DNA of 64,000 bases from Bacillus sp. DNRA2 (GCF_012843265.1 NZ_JABAIT010000018.1:30013-94012), one strand, 5' to 3'; shown: positions 1 through 9,412, counted from the stretch's first letter. Notes: generated by a model from the sequence alone, not told the origin. Numbers and translations are program-made.

Positions 1-494
1 TCTTTAACCATTCCTAAAGATAAATTGACTGTGACAATCATTGTTTCAAAACCTAAATCAATAAACTCTTCGGCGGTTTTGCGATGATCCATTTTCCATA
101 ATGGCATGCCTAGCTTCAATCCAACATGATTTGTAACTTTTTCATGCCAACAGCCATGTTCTGGCATATCTAAATCACCATTCACTAATACTTCGGCACC
201 CTCGTTTTTTGCGATTTCTAATAGCTGAATAAACACTTTTTCGTAGTCTTCCCAACTTGCGGCAGCAGAATAAAGCGGTAATCCAATTGATTCTGCTTGT
301 GCGCGAATCAGTTCTGGTGGCATTCCATGAGATCTTGAACGCTTGCCCTCTTCCTCCATCATCACAATCAATCCAATGGCTTCTCCAACTTTTGAAGCTT
401 TATACAAAGCTAGGACACTATCTTTTCCACCGCTAAATGAAGAAATGAACTTACGCCCGTGTGCACCATTTTTCCAATCTTTTAATTCAGTCAT
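1..494 (-). CDS. Dph6-like PP-loop ATPase (diphthine-ammonia ligase family), C-terminus outside window
   Basis: Reading the reverse strand from an ATG at 494 gives an open frame of 164 codons that runs off the window start. The N-terminus carries the PP-loop signature SGGKDS (about residues 20-25), which binds ATP in adenine-nucleotide alpha hydrolases. Later segments NGDLDMPEHGCWHEK and GMPLWKMDHRKTAEEF match the Dph6/DUF71 family, which in eukaryotes amidates diphthine; the bacterial role is unknown. It is divergent from the DsbA-like gene. The family call is firm, the substrate is not known, and the C-terminus is not visible. Confidence 0.85.
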   Translation of the reverse strand, partial: MTELKDWKNGAHGRKFISSFSGGKDSVLALYKASKVGEAIGLIVMMEEEGKRSRSHGMPPELIRAQAESIGLPLYSAAASWEDYEKVFIQLLEIAKNEGAEVLVNGDLDMPEHGCWHEKVTNHVGLKLGMPLWKMDHRKTAEEFIDLGFETMIVTVNLSLGMVK

Positions 495-679
495 TCAAAT
501 CATTCTCCTAATTCATCTAAATAATAATGGTTTAGTCCATTTTATCATGATTTCTTCAGTTGGGGTTTTTGGGGTAAACTTTAAAAGGCGCCTTGGATAG
601 AAGTTTACAAGTCAAATCACGTGTAAATTTGCGGTGAAGCCTCTATACTATACTAGAATAACTACCTGAGGTGATAAAT

Positions 680-1378
680 ATGCATATTGAAATGTGGACC
701 GACTTTGCTTGACCATTTTGCTATATTGGCAAAAGGCGTCTGGAGGACGCTATCAAACAAATTGACCATCCAATCGAAGTAACATACAGATGCTTCGAGC
801 TTGACCCGACAATTGGAACAGAAATAAAGGAAAACATTCATGAAGTGATTGCTAAAAAATATGGCATGACCGTTGAACAAGCGAAGGCTAATAACCAAAG
901 AATGGTCCAAATGGCGAATGAAGTAGGCTTGGATTATCAAATGGATACGCTCGTTTTAACGAATACTTTTGATGCTCATCGACTAACGATGTATGCAAAA
1001 ACGCAGGGATTAATGAATGAGATGACTGAAAGGATTCTTCGAGCTTATTTCATTGAATCTAAACATATTGGTGATCATGAAACGTTGTCTGAATTGGCGG
1101 TAGAAGTAGGATTAAATCGGGATGCTGTTGAAAAGGTTCTCGCTAGTGATGAAATGACCGCTATAGTTCGTTCTGATGAACAAACCGCCAAACAATATGG
1201 CGTTACGGGTGTACCGTTTTACCTAATTAACAACAAATATGCGATTACTGGTGCACAACCAACTGAAATGTTTGTCCAAGCATTGCATAAAATAATTACT
1301 GAGGATGAAATCACCAAATTGAACAATCAGGATGAAGCGTTCTGTGATGCTGATGGTTGTGAAATCCCCAAAAAATAA
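680..1378 (+). CDS. DsbA/FrnE-family thiol oxidoreductase with in-frame TGA at the CxxC cysteine (candidate selenoprotein)
   Basis: A strong site GAGGTGAT (about 668-675) precedes ATG 680. The frame reads MHIEMWTDFA-TGA-PFCYIGKRRLE and then stays open to 1378, so TGA (710-712) sits exactly where FrnE/DsbA proteins have the first cysteine of CPxC. With the TGA read as one residue the protein is 232 aa, a normal length. The C-terminal half has the cis-proline region TGVPFYLINN and ends with FCDADGC, a CX4C pair as in FrnE-type proteins. A hairpin at 736-750 lies at a distance suited to a bacterial SECIS element. The alternative is a nonsense mutation or base error, in which case only an N-terminally truncated protein (ATG 845) could be made. 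Confidence 0.75.
736..750 (+). promoter_or_regulatory. Candidate bacterial SECIS hairpin after the TGA codon
   Basis: GCGTC (736-740) pairs perfectly with GACGC (746-750) around the loop TGGAG, and an outer G-U pair can extend the stem. The loop starts 29 bases after the TGA and has a G as its second base. Both fit the general bacterial SECIS description (short GC stem, G early in the apical loop, loop roughly 16-37 bases downstream of UGA). One short hairpin can arise by chance, so this only supports the selenocysteine reading. Confidence 0.45.
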
Positions 1379-1403
1379 ATCATTTTATGATAACATTAAC
1401 AAA

Positions 1404-1434
1404 AGCGCCACATAGAGTGATGGTGCTTTTTTTT
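1404..1434 (+). terminator. Rho-independent terminator of the DsbA-like gene
   Basis: AGCGCCA (1404-1410) pairs with TGGTGCT (1421-1427), followed by a run of T. It lies 26 bases after the stop codon. Confidence 0.8.
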
Positions 1435-1612
1435 ATTGCTTTTTTTAATAAAATATACCAAAATATAGATTTTCAAAAATATTAAGTCTGTTAAAATAAG
1501 TTATATGAGATTCAAAGTAAAAGATTGGTAATCTCATAATTTTTCAGAAATACTAATTTTCGATTTAGCAAGTTAGTTGATAAAGACGGTTTGCGTTAGT
1601 AGGAGGCTATCA

Positions 1613-3043
1613 ATGGTCCGTTCTGATCTATTTAGAGAAGTTTTTGAACAATCTCATGTCCCGCAAATGCTTATTGCGTTGGATACCATGACATCGATTG
1701 GGAATAAGGCATTTTACAATTTTGTTGGATATTCAAAGGAAGAATGGAGTGGGATGTCTATCAAGGATATTTCCCATCCTGAGGATTATGAAATTAATCT
1801 TCTATTAATGAAAGAGTTAATTCGTGGAGAAAGACAATATTATCAGCTTGAGAAACGTTATTATCATAAATCTGGAGCCATTATACATGGTACTTTAAAC
1901 GTTTCTCGCATTACTGATCCAGAAACTAAAGAACAATATATGTTCGCCCAAGTAATTGATATAACAGAAAAGCATTCGATGCTCCAATCCTTGAAAAATA
2001 GTGAAAAAGTGTATCGTTTATTGGCGGAAAATTCCTCAGACATGATTATGCTCCATGATCTACATGGCGTATACCAATACATCTCACCTTCTTTTACCAG
2101 TATTTTAGGATACGATACAGCTGCACTAATCGGTTCTACTTCTCCATATAATTATATCCATCCAGAAGATATGGATGGAGTGAATGAGCATCATCATCAA
2201 TTAATTGCGGGAAATGATACAGCACCCCTATTTTCATATCGCGTCAAAAAAGCAGATGGTACATACATTTGGGTAGAATCCAATATTAAAGGCGTCTTTG
2301 ATGAAGAAACAGGAGAATTAACGGAAATTATTTCAGTTTCACGGGACATCCAACAAAGAATGGAGACGTATGAGCTTCTAAATAAATCTGAAAGGTTAGC
2401 AATTGTCGGGCGAATGGCTGCTGCAGTTGCTCATGAAATTCGGAATCCGCTAACTCCGATTAAAGGATTTATTTCGTTACTTTCTGATAAAAGAGAGTAT
2501 GATCCGTATTTTATCGAGATTATTCTTAGTGAAATTAAGCGGATTGAGGGTATTATTACTGAGTTTTTGGCTTTGGCTAAACCGGTTAATCGAAAAATGA
2601 TTGAACTCAATATAGACCAGCTCATCACGCATGTCGTGAGCCTGATTCAAACGGAAGCGTTATTGGAAAATAAACAACTGATTGTCCAAATGGATAAAAT
2701 GCTGAAAATTACCGGAGATGAAAATTCGCTAAAGCAAGTTCTCCTTAATGTGTTACGAAACGCGATGGAATCCTTAGAGGAGAATGGCACTGTGATTATT
2801 AATTTGAATAAAGTAGATGAGTATGCTTGTATTAAAATTCAAGATAATGGATGTGGGATTTCCAAAGAGAGACTCGCGAAAATAGGTGAGCCCTTTTATT
2901 CTACGAAAGAAAAGGGTACTGGACTTGGCCTTATGACTAGTCTTAACATTATCGAAGATCATGAAGGAAAAATGGTCATAGAAAGCGAAGAGGGCGTAGG
3001 TACGACAGTAAAAATATTGCTTCCTTTATATCATTTAAGGTAA
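1613..3043 (+). CDS. PAS-PAS sensor histidine kinase (KinA/KinE-like)
   Basis: TAGGAGG (about 1600-1606) fixes the start at ATG 1613, giving 476 aa. Two PAS domains (about residues 10-115 and 130-250) precede a dimerisation domain with the H-box AHEIRNPLTPIKGF and a HATPase domain with N box (QVLLNVLRNAMESL), G1 (DNGCGISKERL) and G2 (KGTGLGL). No membrane segment is visible, so it is probably cytosolic. The architecture matches orphan Bacillus kinases that feed the sporulation phosphorelay (KinA, KinE). No response regulator is adjacent, which agrees with that idea, but the phosphorelay role is inferred. Confidence 0.88.
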   Translation: MVRSDLFREVFEQSHVPQMLIALDTMTSIGNKAFYNFVGYSKEEWSGMSIKDISHPEDYEINLLLMKELIRGERQYYQLEKRYYHKSGAIIHGTLNVSRITDPETKEQYMFAQVIDITEKHSMLQSLKNSEKVYRLLAENSSDMIMLHDLHGVYQYISPSFTSILGYDTAALIGSTSPYNYIHPEDMDGVNEHHHQLIAGNDTAPLFSYRVKKADGTYIWVESNIKGVFDEETGELTEIISVSRDIQQRMETYELLNKSERLAIVGRMAAAVAHEIRNPLTPIKGFISLLSDKREYDPYFIEIILSEIKRIEGIITEFLALAKPVNRKMIELNIDQLITHVVSLIQTEALLENKQLIVQMDKMLKITGDENSLKQVLLNVLRNAMESLEENGTVIINLNKVDEYACIKIQDNGCGISKERLAKIGEPFYSTKEKGTGLGLMTSLNIIEDHEGKMVIESEEGVGTTVKILLPLYHLR

Positions 3044-3095
3044 AATGAACGAGTGATTTATTGGCTTTTTTTGGAAAGAGGAAGGGATATTTATA

Positions 3096-3782
3096 ATGAA
3101 TTTAAAAGTACGTTTGTTTGGAGCCTTCATACTTACTGTAGGTTGTCTTATCGGTTTTATTGTGATGGCTATTGCAATAAGTAGGCATGAGATTCTTATG
3201 TTTGACAGTTATCTCATATCAGTTATTCAAGGGCTAGAACATCCAGTTCTGACTCCAATTATGAAATTTTTTACGATGATAGGAAATACTGAATCGGTTA
3301 TAGTTCTATCGATGATAGTCTTGTTGCTTTTACATTTGCGCACAAGAAGTCGTTCTGAATTCATTTTAGTCTTTTTGGTAATGATTGGTACTCCTATAAT
3401 TAATCGGATTTTAAAAGAGTTTTTCCAACGTGTCCGCCCGGATTTTCATCGTCTTATTGAAATTGGAGGGTACAGTTTTCCGAGTGGTCATGCCATGAAT
3501 GCGATGGCGTTTTATGGGATTGTTGCATTTATATTGTGGCGACATATCCCGACCCGCATTGGACGGACGGTTTTGATTCTCCTTAGTGGCTTGTTTATAT
3601 TTACAATTGGGATAAGTCGGGTTTATTTAGGAGTTCATTATCCAAGCGATATCATTGCAGGTTATATGGCGAGCGGCTTCTGGCTCTCCATTTCTATTTG
3701 GGTTTTCCAATGGTATAAAGATAAACAATTTGCGAGGAACCACGTATCAAAAGAAAGGTCTGATTTTGTGAACAAAAACTAA
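3096..3782 (+). CDS. PAP2-family membrane phosphatase
   Basis: The 228-aa protein has about six hydrophobic segments and all three PAP2 motifs in order: KEFFQRVRPD, PSGHAMNAMAF and SRVYLGVHYPSDIIAGY, which supply the Lys/Arg, the His and the final Arg/His/Asp of the active site. Family members hydrolyse undecaprenyl pyrophosphate or phosphatidylglycerophosphate at the outer membrane face; the exact substrate cannot be told. The start has a GAGGAAGGG site upstream. It follows the kinase gene by about 50 bases on the same strand. Confidence 0.88.
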   Translation: MNLKVRLFGAFILTVGCLIGFIVMAIAISRHEILMFDSYLISVIQGLEHPVLTPIMKFFTMIGNTESVIVLSMIVLLLLHLRTRSRSEFILVFLVMIGTPIINRILKEFFQRVRPDFHRLIEIGGYSFPSGHAMNAMAFYGIVAFILWRHIPTRIGRTVLILLSGLFIFTIGISRVYLGVHYPSDIIAGYMASGFWLSISIWVFQWYKDKQFARNHVSKERSDFVNKN

Positions 3783-3825
3783 GGGGGATTACCTCCTTGG
3801 TCAAGTAAGAAGGAGTTGTCTGAGC

Positions 3826-4848
3826 ATGCCATTTGAAATTGTTCGGAATGATATTACAAAGATGCATGTTGATGCGATTGTGAACGCTGCAAATCCTGCT
3901 TTGAAAATGGGTGGTGGAGTTTGTGGCGCAATTTTTCATGCTGCAGGTGCCAAAGAGTTGCAAGTAGCTTGTGATAAGATAGGTGGCTGTGCGATTGGAC
4001 AAGCAGTCATTACCGAAGGTTTCAAGCTTCCGGCAAAATATGTTATCTCGACGCCAGGTCCAATTTGGCATGGTGGTTCAAAGGGTGAGGCAAACCTTTT
4101 AAAGGCATCATACGAAAATGCTTTGAATCTTGCGCGGCAGCATCGTTGTGATTCCATTGCCTTTCCGTTGATCTCAGCAGGGATATACGGTTATCCAAAA
4201 GAAGAAGCGCTACAAATTGCGGTTAATACTATAAGTTCTTTCTTGCAAACTAATGATATGCTCGTCTACCTAGTGGTGTTTGACAAGAAAGCGTTTTGGT
4301 TCAGTAAGAAATTATTTTCTACCATTCATCAATTTATCGATGAACACTATGTTGAAAAAGCTGAAACACTTAGCTTAAATCGAAATAGAATCGAAGAACA
4401 TTATCTGGCGGAACCGGTGTACAAAGAAGAGCTTATTGTACTTGATGTTTTGGAACAAATGGAGCATGCTCCGAAGAAAAGGAATTTGACTGATTTAGTT
4501 AACCAGTTAGATGAAACATTTTCCGAGAGGCTACTTCGTCTAATTGATGAAAAGGGAATGACGGATGCTGAGACTTATCATCGGGCCAATATTGATCGGC
4601 GCTTATTTTCTAAAATCCGCAATGATGTAAATTATTCACCAAAAAAGAAAACAGCGATTGCGTTTGCAATTGCTTTACAATTAAACTTGGATGAAACGAT
4701 TGATTTGCTAGGAACGGCAGGATATACCTTGTCGCATAGCAGTAAATTTGATGTCATAATAAAATACTTCATTCAAGAAGCTAACTACAACATTTATGAA
4801 ATTAATGAAGCATTATTTGCATTTGACCAAATATTATTAGGCGCTTAA
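3826..4848 (+). CDS. Macro-domain protein with extra C-terminal domain
   Basis: Residues 1 to about 160 form a macro domain: DAIVNAANPALKMGGGVCGAIF and a second ligand loop PLISAGIYGYPKEEA. Macro domains bind or hydrolyse ADP-ribose derivatives such as O-acetyl-ADP-ribose. About 180 further residues follow; the segment near 240-310 (RLIDEKGMTDAETY, then FSKIRNDVNYSPKKKTAIAF) looks helical and resembles a helix-turn-helix fold, but I do not recognise it. GGAG lies just before ATG 3826. The stop is directly followed by the vWA gene, so the two are probably cotranscribed and may act in one ADP-ribose-linked process. Confidence 0.85.
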   Translation: MPFEIVRNDITKMHVDAIVNAANPALKMGGGVCGAIFHAAGAKELQVACDKIGGCAIGQAVITEGFKLPAKYVISTPGPIWHGGSKGEANLLKASYENALNLARQHRCDSIAFPLISAGIYGYPKEEALQIAVNTISSFLQTNDMLVYLVVFDKKAFWFSKKLFSTIHQFIDEHYVEKAETLSLNRNRIEEHYLAEPVYKEELIVLDVLEQMEHAPKKRNLTDLVNQLDETFSERLLRLIDEKGMTDAETYHRANIDRRLFSKIRNDVNYSPKKKTAIAFAIALQLNLDETIDLLGTAGYTLSHSSKFDVIIKYFIQEANYNIYEINEALFAFDQILLGA

Positions 4849-4923
4849 ATGTCGCTTCTAAAGCGACCAATTGATTTCGACATTTTGTTATCCTTAGTTC
4901 ATAAAGAACGGAGGATGCTAAAA

Positions 4924-5574
4924 ATGAAAGAGAATTTAACTGAGTTAATATTTATTTTAGACAGAAGTGGTTCGATGGCAGGACTTGAAGCCGACACAAT
5001 TGGTGGCTACAACTCTATGCTGAAAAAGCAGCAAAATGCTGATGGAGAGGCTATTGTTACTACGGTATTATTCAATCATGATTATGAATTGTTGCACGAT
5101 CGCATCAATGTTAGGGGTATTTCTCCAATAACTGATAAAGAATATGAAGTTGGTGGCACAACGGCATTATTGGACGCCATTGGTTTTACGATTCAAAAAA
5201 TAGTAAATGTGCAAAAAAGAACGAATGACGCAGAACGTGCCAAAAAGGTGTTATTTGTCATCACAACCGATGGAATGGAAAATGCGAGCCGTGAATTTAC
5301 AGCTGAAAAAGTGAAGGGTATGGTTGAGCATCAAAAACAGAATTTTGGCTGGGAGTTTATTTTCTTAGGCGCGAATATTGATGCTGTCACAACTGCTGCT
5401 CATTTTGGAATTGATGAAGATTTTGCGGTTAATTACCACGCTGATAACATTGGGACTCAATTAAACTATGAAGCTGTTAATGAAGTGGTCATGAAGTTTA
5501 GAAGTGGTAAGAAAATCGATCGAAGCTGGAAAGAAGATATAGAACAGGATTTCAACAAACGTTCGGGAAAATAG
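4924..5574 (+). CDS. von Willebrand factor A domain protein
   Basis: An open frame begins directly after the macro-domain gene (4849), but GGAGG at 4910-4914 points to ATG 4924, giving 216 aa. Near the N-terminus is FILDRSGSMAG, the metal-ion-dependent adhesion site DxSxS of vWA domains; GGTTALLDA and VITTDGMENAS supply the later metal-site Thr and Asp. No signal peptide or membrane segment is seen, so it is a cytosolic vWA protein, likely an adaptor for a partner. Its neighbour suggests ADP-ribose metabolism or signalling. Function unknown. Confidence 0.85.
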   Translation: MKENLTELIFILDRSGSMAGLEADTIGGYNSMLKKQQNADGEAIVTTVLFNHDYELLHDRINVRGISPITDKEYEVGGTTALLDAIGFTIQKIVNVQKRTNDAERAKKVLFVITTDGMENASREFTAEKVKGMVEHQKQNFGWEFIFLGANIDAVTTAAHFGIDEDFAVNYHADNIGTQLNYEAVNEVVMKFRSGKKIDRSWKEDIEQDFNKRSGK

Positions 5575-5585
5575 ATTTTATTACT

Positions 5586-5618
5586 CACGACATTCATTTA
5601 TTGAATGTCGTGTTTTTT
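5586..5618 (+). terminator. Rho-independent terminator of the macro/vWA operon
   Basis: A perfect 11-bp stem, CACGACATTCA (5586-5596) with TGAATGTCGTG (5602-5612), is followed by six T. Confidence 0.92.
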
Positions 5619-5854
5619 ATTTTTTACATCAAAATAAAAAATAACCAGTTAGCAAAACTAGTTACAGTAATGAATCATATATTAAAGATGTATAAAAATA
5701 AATATTGAGATCAATTGAAAGAAGAGAATATGTATGATAAAGTAATATAGAAACGGTTTATTATTATTATAAATAAACTATCCCAATTATAATTTTACTA
5801 CAATTGAACAAAAAAGTCAACTCTAATATCAAATTTTTTTGAGGAGTGCTGTGG

Positions 5855-8194
5855 ATGAGTAATGAACTAATAAAAGAGCAAGAAAGACTAGAAAATGTAA
5901 TTGAAACCATCACCGAGCAAATAAGTAAGCTCGAAAATGACACTGGCAAACTTCGAAATGAAGTTGTTAATATTCGAAAGCATTTTTGGGATGAAGTTAA
6001 GGTAAACTTAGATACGTTTGATGATTATCTGGAAACGATCATTGGCCTTAGACAACAAGCTCAAGCACTGTCTGTAAATCAAAGTACGCACAGGCACTCC
6101 TATAATCGATTAACCGCCTTGCGAAGAATGTATGAAACTCCATTTTTCGGTCGAATTGACTTTCATGAAGAAGGGGAATCTGTAACAGACAATATCTATA
6201 TCGGTATTTCAACACTTACAGATAAAAGCGGTGAGAATTTCTTAATTTACGACTGGAGAGCTCCGATTTCGAGCGTGTATTATGACTATCCGCCAGGACC
6301 TGCAAGTTATACAACACCTGGGGGTGTAATCTACGGCGAATTGAAAAACAAATGGCAATACATTATCCATGATGGCAAAATCGAATCGATGTTTGATACG
6401 AATGTTACGATCGGTGACGAGATTTTACAGAAAGTACTTGGTAATGGTACTGATAAACATATGCACAACATCGTGGTATCCATTCAACAGGAGCAAAACA
6501 AAATAATCCGCCATGACCAAGGGCGTCTTTTGATTGTCCAAGGTGCTGCTGGAAGTGGAAAGACATCGGCAGCGCTTCAACGGATCGCTTACCTTCTATA
6601 CAAGTATCGGGATTGGCTAAAAGCTGATCAAATCATCCTTTTTTCACCAAATGCTATGTTTAATAATTATGTATCAAGGGTGTTACCTGAACTTGGTGAG
6701 GAGAATATGGAGCAAGTTACCTTTCAAGAATACTTAGACCATCACTTGGGCGGTGCATTTAAGCTTGAAAATTCTTATGAACAATTAGAATTTGTATTAA
6801 CTGCATCAACTAATGAACCGTCTTATCTGTCAAGAGCATCCAGTATCAATTACAAAGCATCGATAGACTTTTTTGAGACTATTATGGCATATCGACAAGC
6901 ACTAGAAGAATCTGGGATGGTATTTAAAGGAAAAAAATTCCGAGGAAAACCACTTGTCACAGCAAAACAGATTAAAGAACGGTTTTATCAATTCGATACT
7001 TCACTTCGCTTTCATAATAGAATTGAAAGTCTGAAAGAGTGGTTGGAGAAAATAATCAAAGAAACTGAAAAGCTTGAACGAAAAAAACAATGGGTACAGG
7101 AAGAAATCGAATTGTTAAGCAAAGATGAATATCAAAAGGTATACAATCAACTAATAGAAAAGCATGGTTTTTCGGAAGATTCTTTTGATGATTATGAAAA
7201 GGAGAATAAACTGCTTAGCCAGATGATTGTTCGCAAAAAAATGAAACCACTTCGGAAGTGGATTCATTCTTTAGATTTTATTGATTTTACGGGGATCTAT
7301 AAACAGTTATTCACAGATCAAGAAAAAATTAACCTGTTGATGAAACGAAATATACCAAAAGAATGGAACGATATTTGTCTGTTAACTGTGAAAATGCTTG
7401 ATGATGGAAAACTATTATACGAGGATGCGACACCGTTCTTACTTTTAAAAGAGCTCATTCAAGGGTTCCAGATGAACTCTTCAATTAAACACGTACTTAT
7501 CGACGAAGCACAAGACTATTCACCATTTCAATTTGAGTTTTTGAAGCGTTTGTTTCCCGCAGCTAAGCTGACTGTGCTTGGAGACTTCAATCAGGCGATA
7601 TTTGCCCATGCGAGTGAAATGGTTGATTTTCATATCCTTACAAATTTATACGGCCAAGAAGAAACAGATATCATTCGATTATCGCGAAGTTATCGCTCTA
7701 CAAAGCAAATTACTGATTTCACACGTGAATTATTAATACAAGGAAATCAAATTATTGCTTTTGAACGGTGGGGTGAAAAGCCGGAGTTGACGAAATTGTC
7801 CAATCGCGATGAGTTACACCGGCAAATTACTTCAAAAGTCGTCGAATTGAAGGAGCGACAGTTTAATACGATTGCTATCATCTGTAAATCTGCAGCGGAA
7901 AGCAAGTCCGCCTATGAGGGCTTAAGCCATATAGAAGAGTTGAAATTAGTGAAAAGTAGTTCTATTGAATATGAGCAAGGTGTTGTTGTCATTCCGGCTT
8001 ATTTGGCCAAAGGGATCGAATTTGATGCAGTTATCATATACGATGCATCCGATGAAGTATACGGTGATGAGAGTCTGCGGAGATTGTTCTATACGGCTTG
8101 CACAAGGGCTATGCACTATTTGCAACTATATAGCGTTGGTGAGCCAAGTCGATTTTTGCAAAATATTACTACTGAAGTTTTACAATTGAGTTAG
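5855..8194 (+). CDS. helD: HelD-type UvrD-like helicase (RNA polymerase recycling factor)
   Basis: GAGGAGTG (5841-5848) supports ATG 5855 and a 779-aa product. The N-terminus is a long coiled coil (about residues 1-80), as in HelD, where this arm enters the RNA polymerase channels. Then come Walker A GAAGSGKTSAALQRIAY, Walker B VLIDEAQDY, GDFNQAIF and the late superfamily-1 motifs SYRSTKQI and AKGIEFDAVIIYDA. HelD displaces stalled RNA polymerase from nucleic acid using ATP. It is monocistronic between two terminators. It resembles Gram-positive HelD more than UvrD/PcrA because of the N-terminal arm and the YDWRAPISSVYYD segment. Confidence 0.92.
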   Translation: MSNELIKEQERLENVIETITEQISKLENDTGKLRNEVVNIRKHFWDEVKVNLDTFDDYLETIIGLRQQAQALSVNQSTHRHSYNRLTALRRMYETPFFGRIDFHEEGESVTDNIYIGISTLTDKSGENFLIYDWRAPISSVYYDYPPGPASYTTPGGVIYGELKNKWQYIIHDGKIESMFDTNVTIGDEILQKVLGNGTDKHMHNIVVSIQQEQNKIIRHDQGRLLIVQGAAGSGKTSAALQRIAYLLYKYRDWLKADQIILFSPNAMFNNYVSRVLPELGEENMEQVTFQEYLDHHLGGAFKLENSYEQLEFVLTASTNEPSYLSRASSINYKASIDFFETIMAYRQALEESGMVFKGKKFRGKPLVTAKQIKERFYQFDTSLRFHNRIESLKEWLEKIIKETEKLERKKQWVQEEIELLSKDEYQKVYNQLIEKHGFSEDSFDDYEKENKLLSQMIVRKKMKPLRKWIHSLDFIDFTGIYKQLFTDQEKINLLMKRNIPKEWNDICLLTVKMLDDGKLLYEDATPFLLLKELIQGFQMNSSIKHVLIDEAQDYSPFQFEFLKRLFPAAKLTVLGDFNQAIFAHASEMVDFHILTNLYGQEETDIIRLSRSYRSTKQITDFTRELLIQGNQIIAFERWGEKPELTKLSNRDELHRQITSKVVELKERQFNTIAIICKSAAESKSAYEGLSHIEELKLVKSSSIEYEQGVVVIPAYLAKGIEFDAVIIYDASDEVYGDESLRRLFYTACTRAMHYLQLYSVGEPSRFLQNITTEVLQLS

Positions 8195-8267
8195 GTAAAT
8201 CGTTTTTCATCCGTCTATTCAAGTCGAAATAATACTTTGGTTATCGATATTTATTTAACTTCCACTC

Positions 8268-8300
8268 AGGGCTGTCCCGAAAAATTGACAGCCCTTTTTT
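8268..8300 (+). terminator. Terminator after helD
   Basis: AGGGCTGTC (8268-8276) pairs with GACAGCCCT (8287-8295), followed by a T run. Confidence 0.92.
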
Positions 8301-8374
8301 CTTGCCAACTTACCTACTGATTTGTAAGATATATTAAATATTATGTGAAACTAAAACAATAAGGACTGAATAAA

Positions 8375-9154
8375 ATGCCAAATCATAATCTGAGCAAAAG
8401 TCTGCGTACACTGCGTCAAATATATTCCGATAATTTATCGGTTTCGTTAATTGCTGAGGACATTGTATATTGTTCGATAACAGACGATGCTACGGTCATC
8501 AAAACAAAAATGGAGGAGCTTGATTTTGATTATTTCGGTGTGGAGTCCAATGGGAAGTTGATAGGCTATATAGTCAAAGAGGAGCTTAGTGATGCTGCTA
8601 TTTCCAATCAGGTCCACAACTTCACTATGGCTGACCTTGTGTCGGAATCAACCTCGTTGCTTGAAATATTACATATTTTAAAGGAACAGTATCCTGTTTT
8701 TATTTTAGAAAAAAATCAAGTAAAAAAATTAATAACCGTTGCTGATTTGCAAAAACAACCAATTAGGATGTTGGTTTTTGGTTTAATTTCGCTACTAGAA
8801 ATGGAATTGGCGCAATTAATCAAGCGAACCTATTCTGATGAACAATGGAAAAGTTGCTTGAGTGAAGGAAGGATTGCAAAAGTTAGAGAAGTACATGAAA
8901 CGAGGAAAGAGAAAAACGAGGGCTTAGCACTGATTGAATGCCTGCAGTTGTCTGATAAAGGCACAATTATTAAAAAAACACCAGATCTATTAGCGATGTT
9001 GGGTTTTACTTCAAAGACAGATGTTGGGCGGTTTTTCAGGGTCGTTGAGGAACTGCGAAACAACACAGCACACTCACAAGAATATGTGTATGAAGATTTT
9101 CATGAATTTTTGGAAAATATTAATCGGATTGAGAGAATTTTGAATTTGATTTGA
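8375..9154 (+). CDS. CBS-pair protein with C-terminal HEPN-like domain
   Basis: This 259-aa protein has no membrane segment. Residues about 20-125 look like two CBS repeats (FGVESNGKLIGYIVKEEL, FILEKNQVKKLITVADLQ), which usually bind adenine nucleotides. The C-terminal half is helical and contains VVEELRNNTAH, matching the Rx4H motif of HEPN domains, many of which are RNases in defence or toxin systems. A CBS sensor fused to a HEPN-like domain suggests nucleotide-controlled RNA cleavage, but this is inference from a short motif. It stands alone between terminators with no antitoxin-like partner. Confidence 0.7.
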   Translation: MPNHNLSKSLRTLRQIYSDNLSVSLIAEDIVYCSITDDATVIKTKMEELDFDYFGVESNGKLIGYIVKEELSDAAISNQVHNFTMADLVSESTSLLEILHILKEQYPVFILEKNQVKKLITVADLQKQPIRMLVFGLISLLEMELAQLIKRTYSDEQWKSCLSEGRIAKVREVHETRKEKNEGLALIECLQLSDKGTIIKKTPDLLAMLGFTSKTDVGRFFRVVEELRNNTAHSQEYVYEDFHEFLENINRIERILNLI

Positions 9155-9251
9155 ACAAATGTTCTTTGTTTTGTTGAATGGATAAAATTGTCTAAAGTGT
9201 GAAAGCAATTGTTAAATTTACCATTTTTTCATATAAATTCCATTTGTTTTG

Positions 9252-9280
9252 TTGAAAGATTTTAAATATCGGGATATATT
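9252..9280 (+). promoter_or_regulatory. Predicted sigma-A promoter for the Met-rich gene
   Basis: TTGAAA (9252-9257), a 17-base spacer and TATATT (9275-9280) form a near-consensus promoter. It would start a leader of about 160 bases ahead of the Met-rich gene. Confidence 0.6.
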
Positions 9281-9303
9281 GGGACTATGATAAATAAGAC
9301 AAT

Positions 9304-9315
9304 TTGACATGTCAA
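9304..9315. promoter_or_regulatory. 12-bp palindrome, possible operator
   Basis: TTGACATGTCAA is a perfect 12-bp palindrome about 20 bases downstream of the predicted start of transcription, where a bound repressor would block elongation. No regulator can be named. Confidence 0.35.
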
Positions 9316-9385
9316 TTGGGCTGGAATTTTCAATCCTAATCTAACAAGATATACATAAATCTAACTACCTCAAGTAATTAAGGCA

Positions 9386-9412
9386 ATGAAGATTTTGGCC
9401 GATAATCTTCAT
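9386..9412 (+). other. Hairpin in the leader of the Met-rich gene
   Basis: ATGAAGATT (9386-9394) pairs perfectly with AATCTTCAT (9404-9412) around a 9-base loop. It lacks a T run and ends about 20 bases before the ribosome site, so it more likely affects mRNA stability or translation than termination. Confidence 0.45.
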
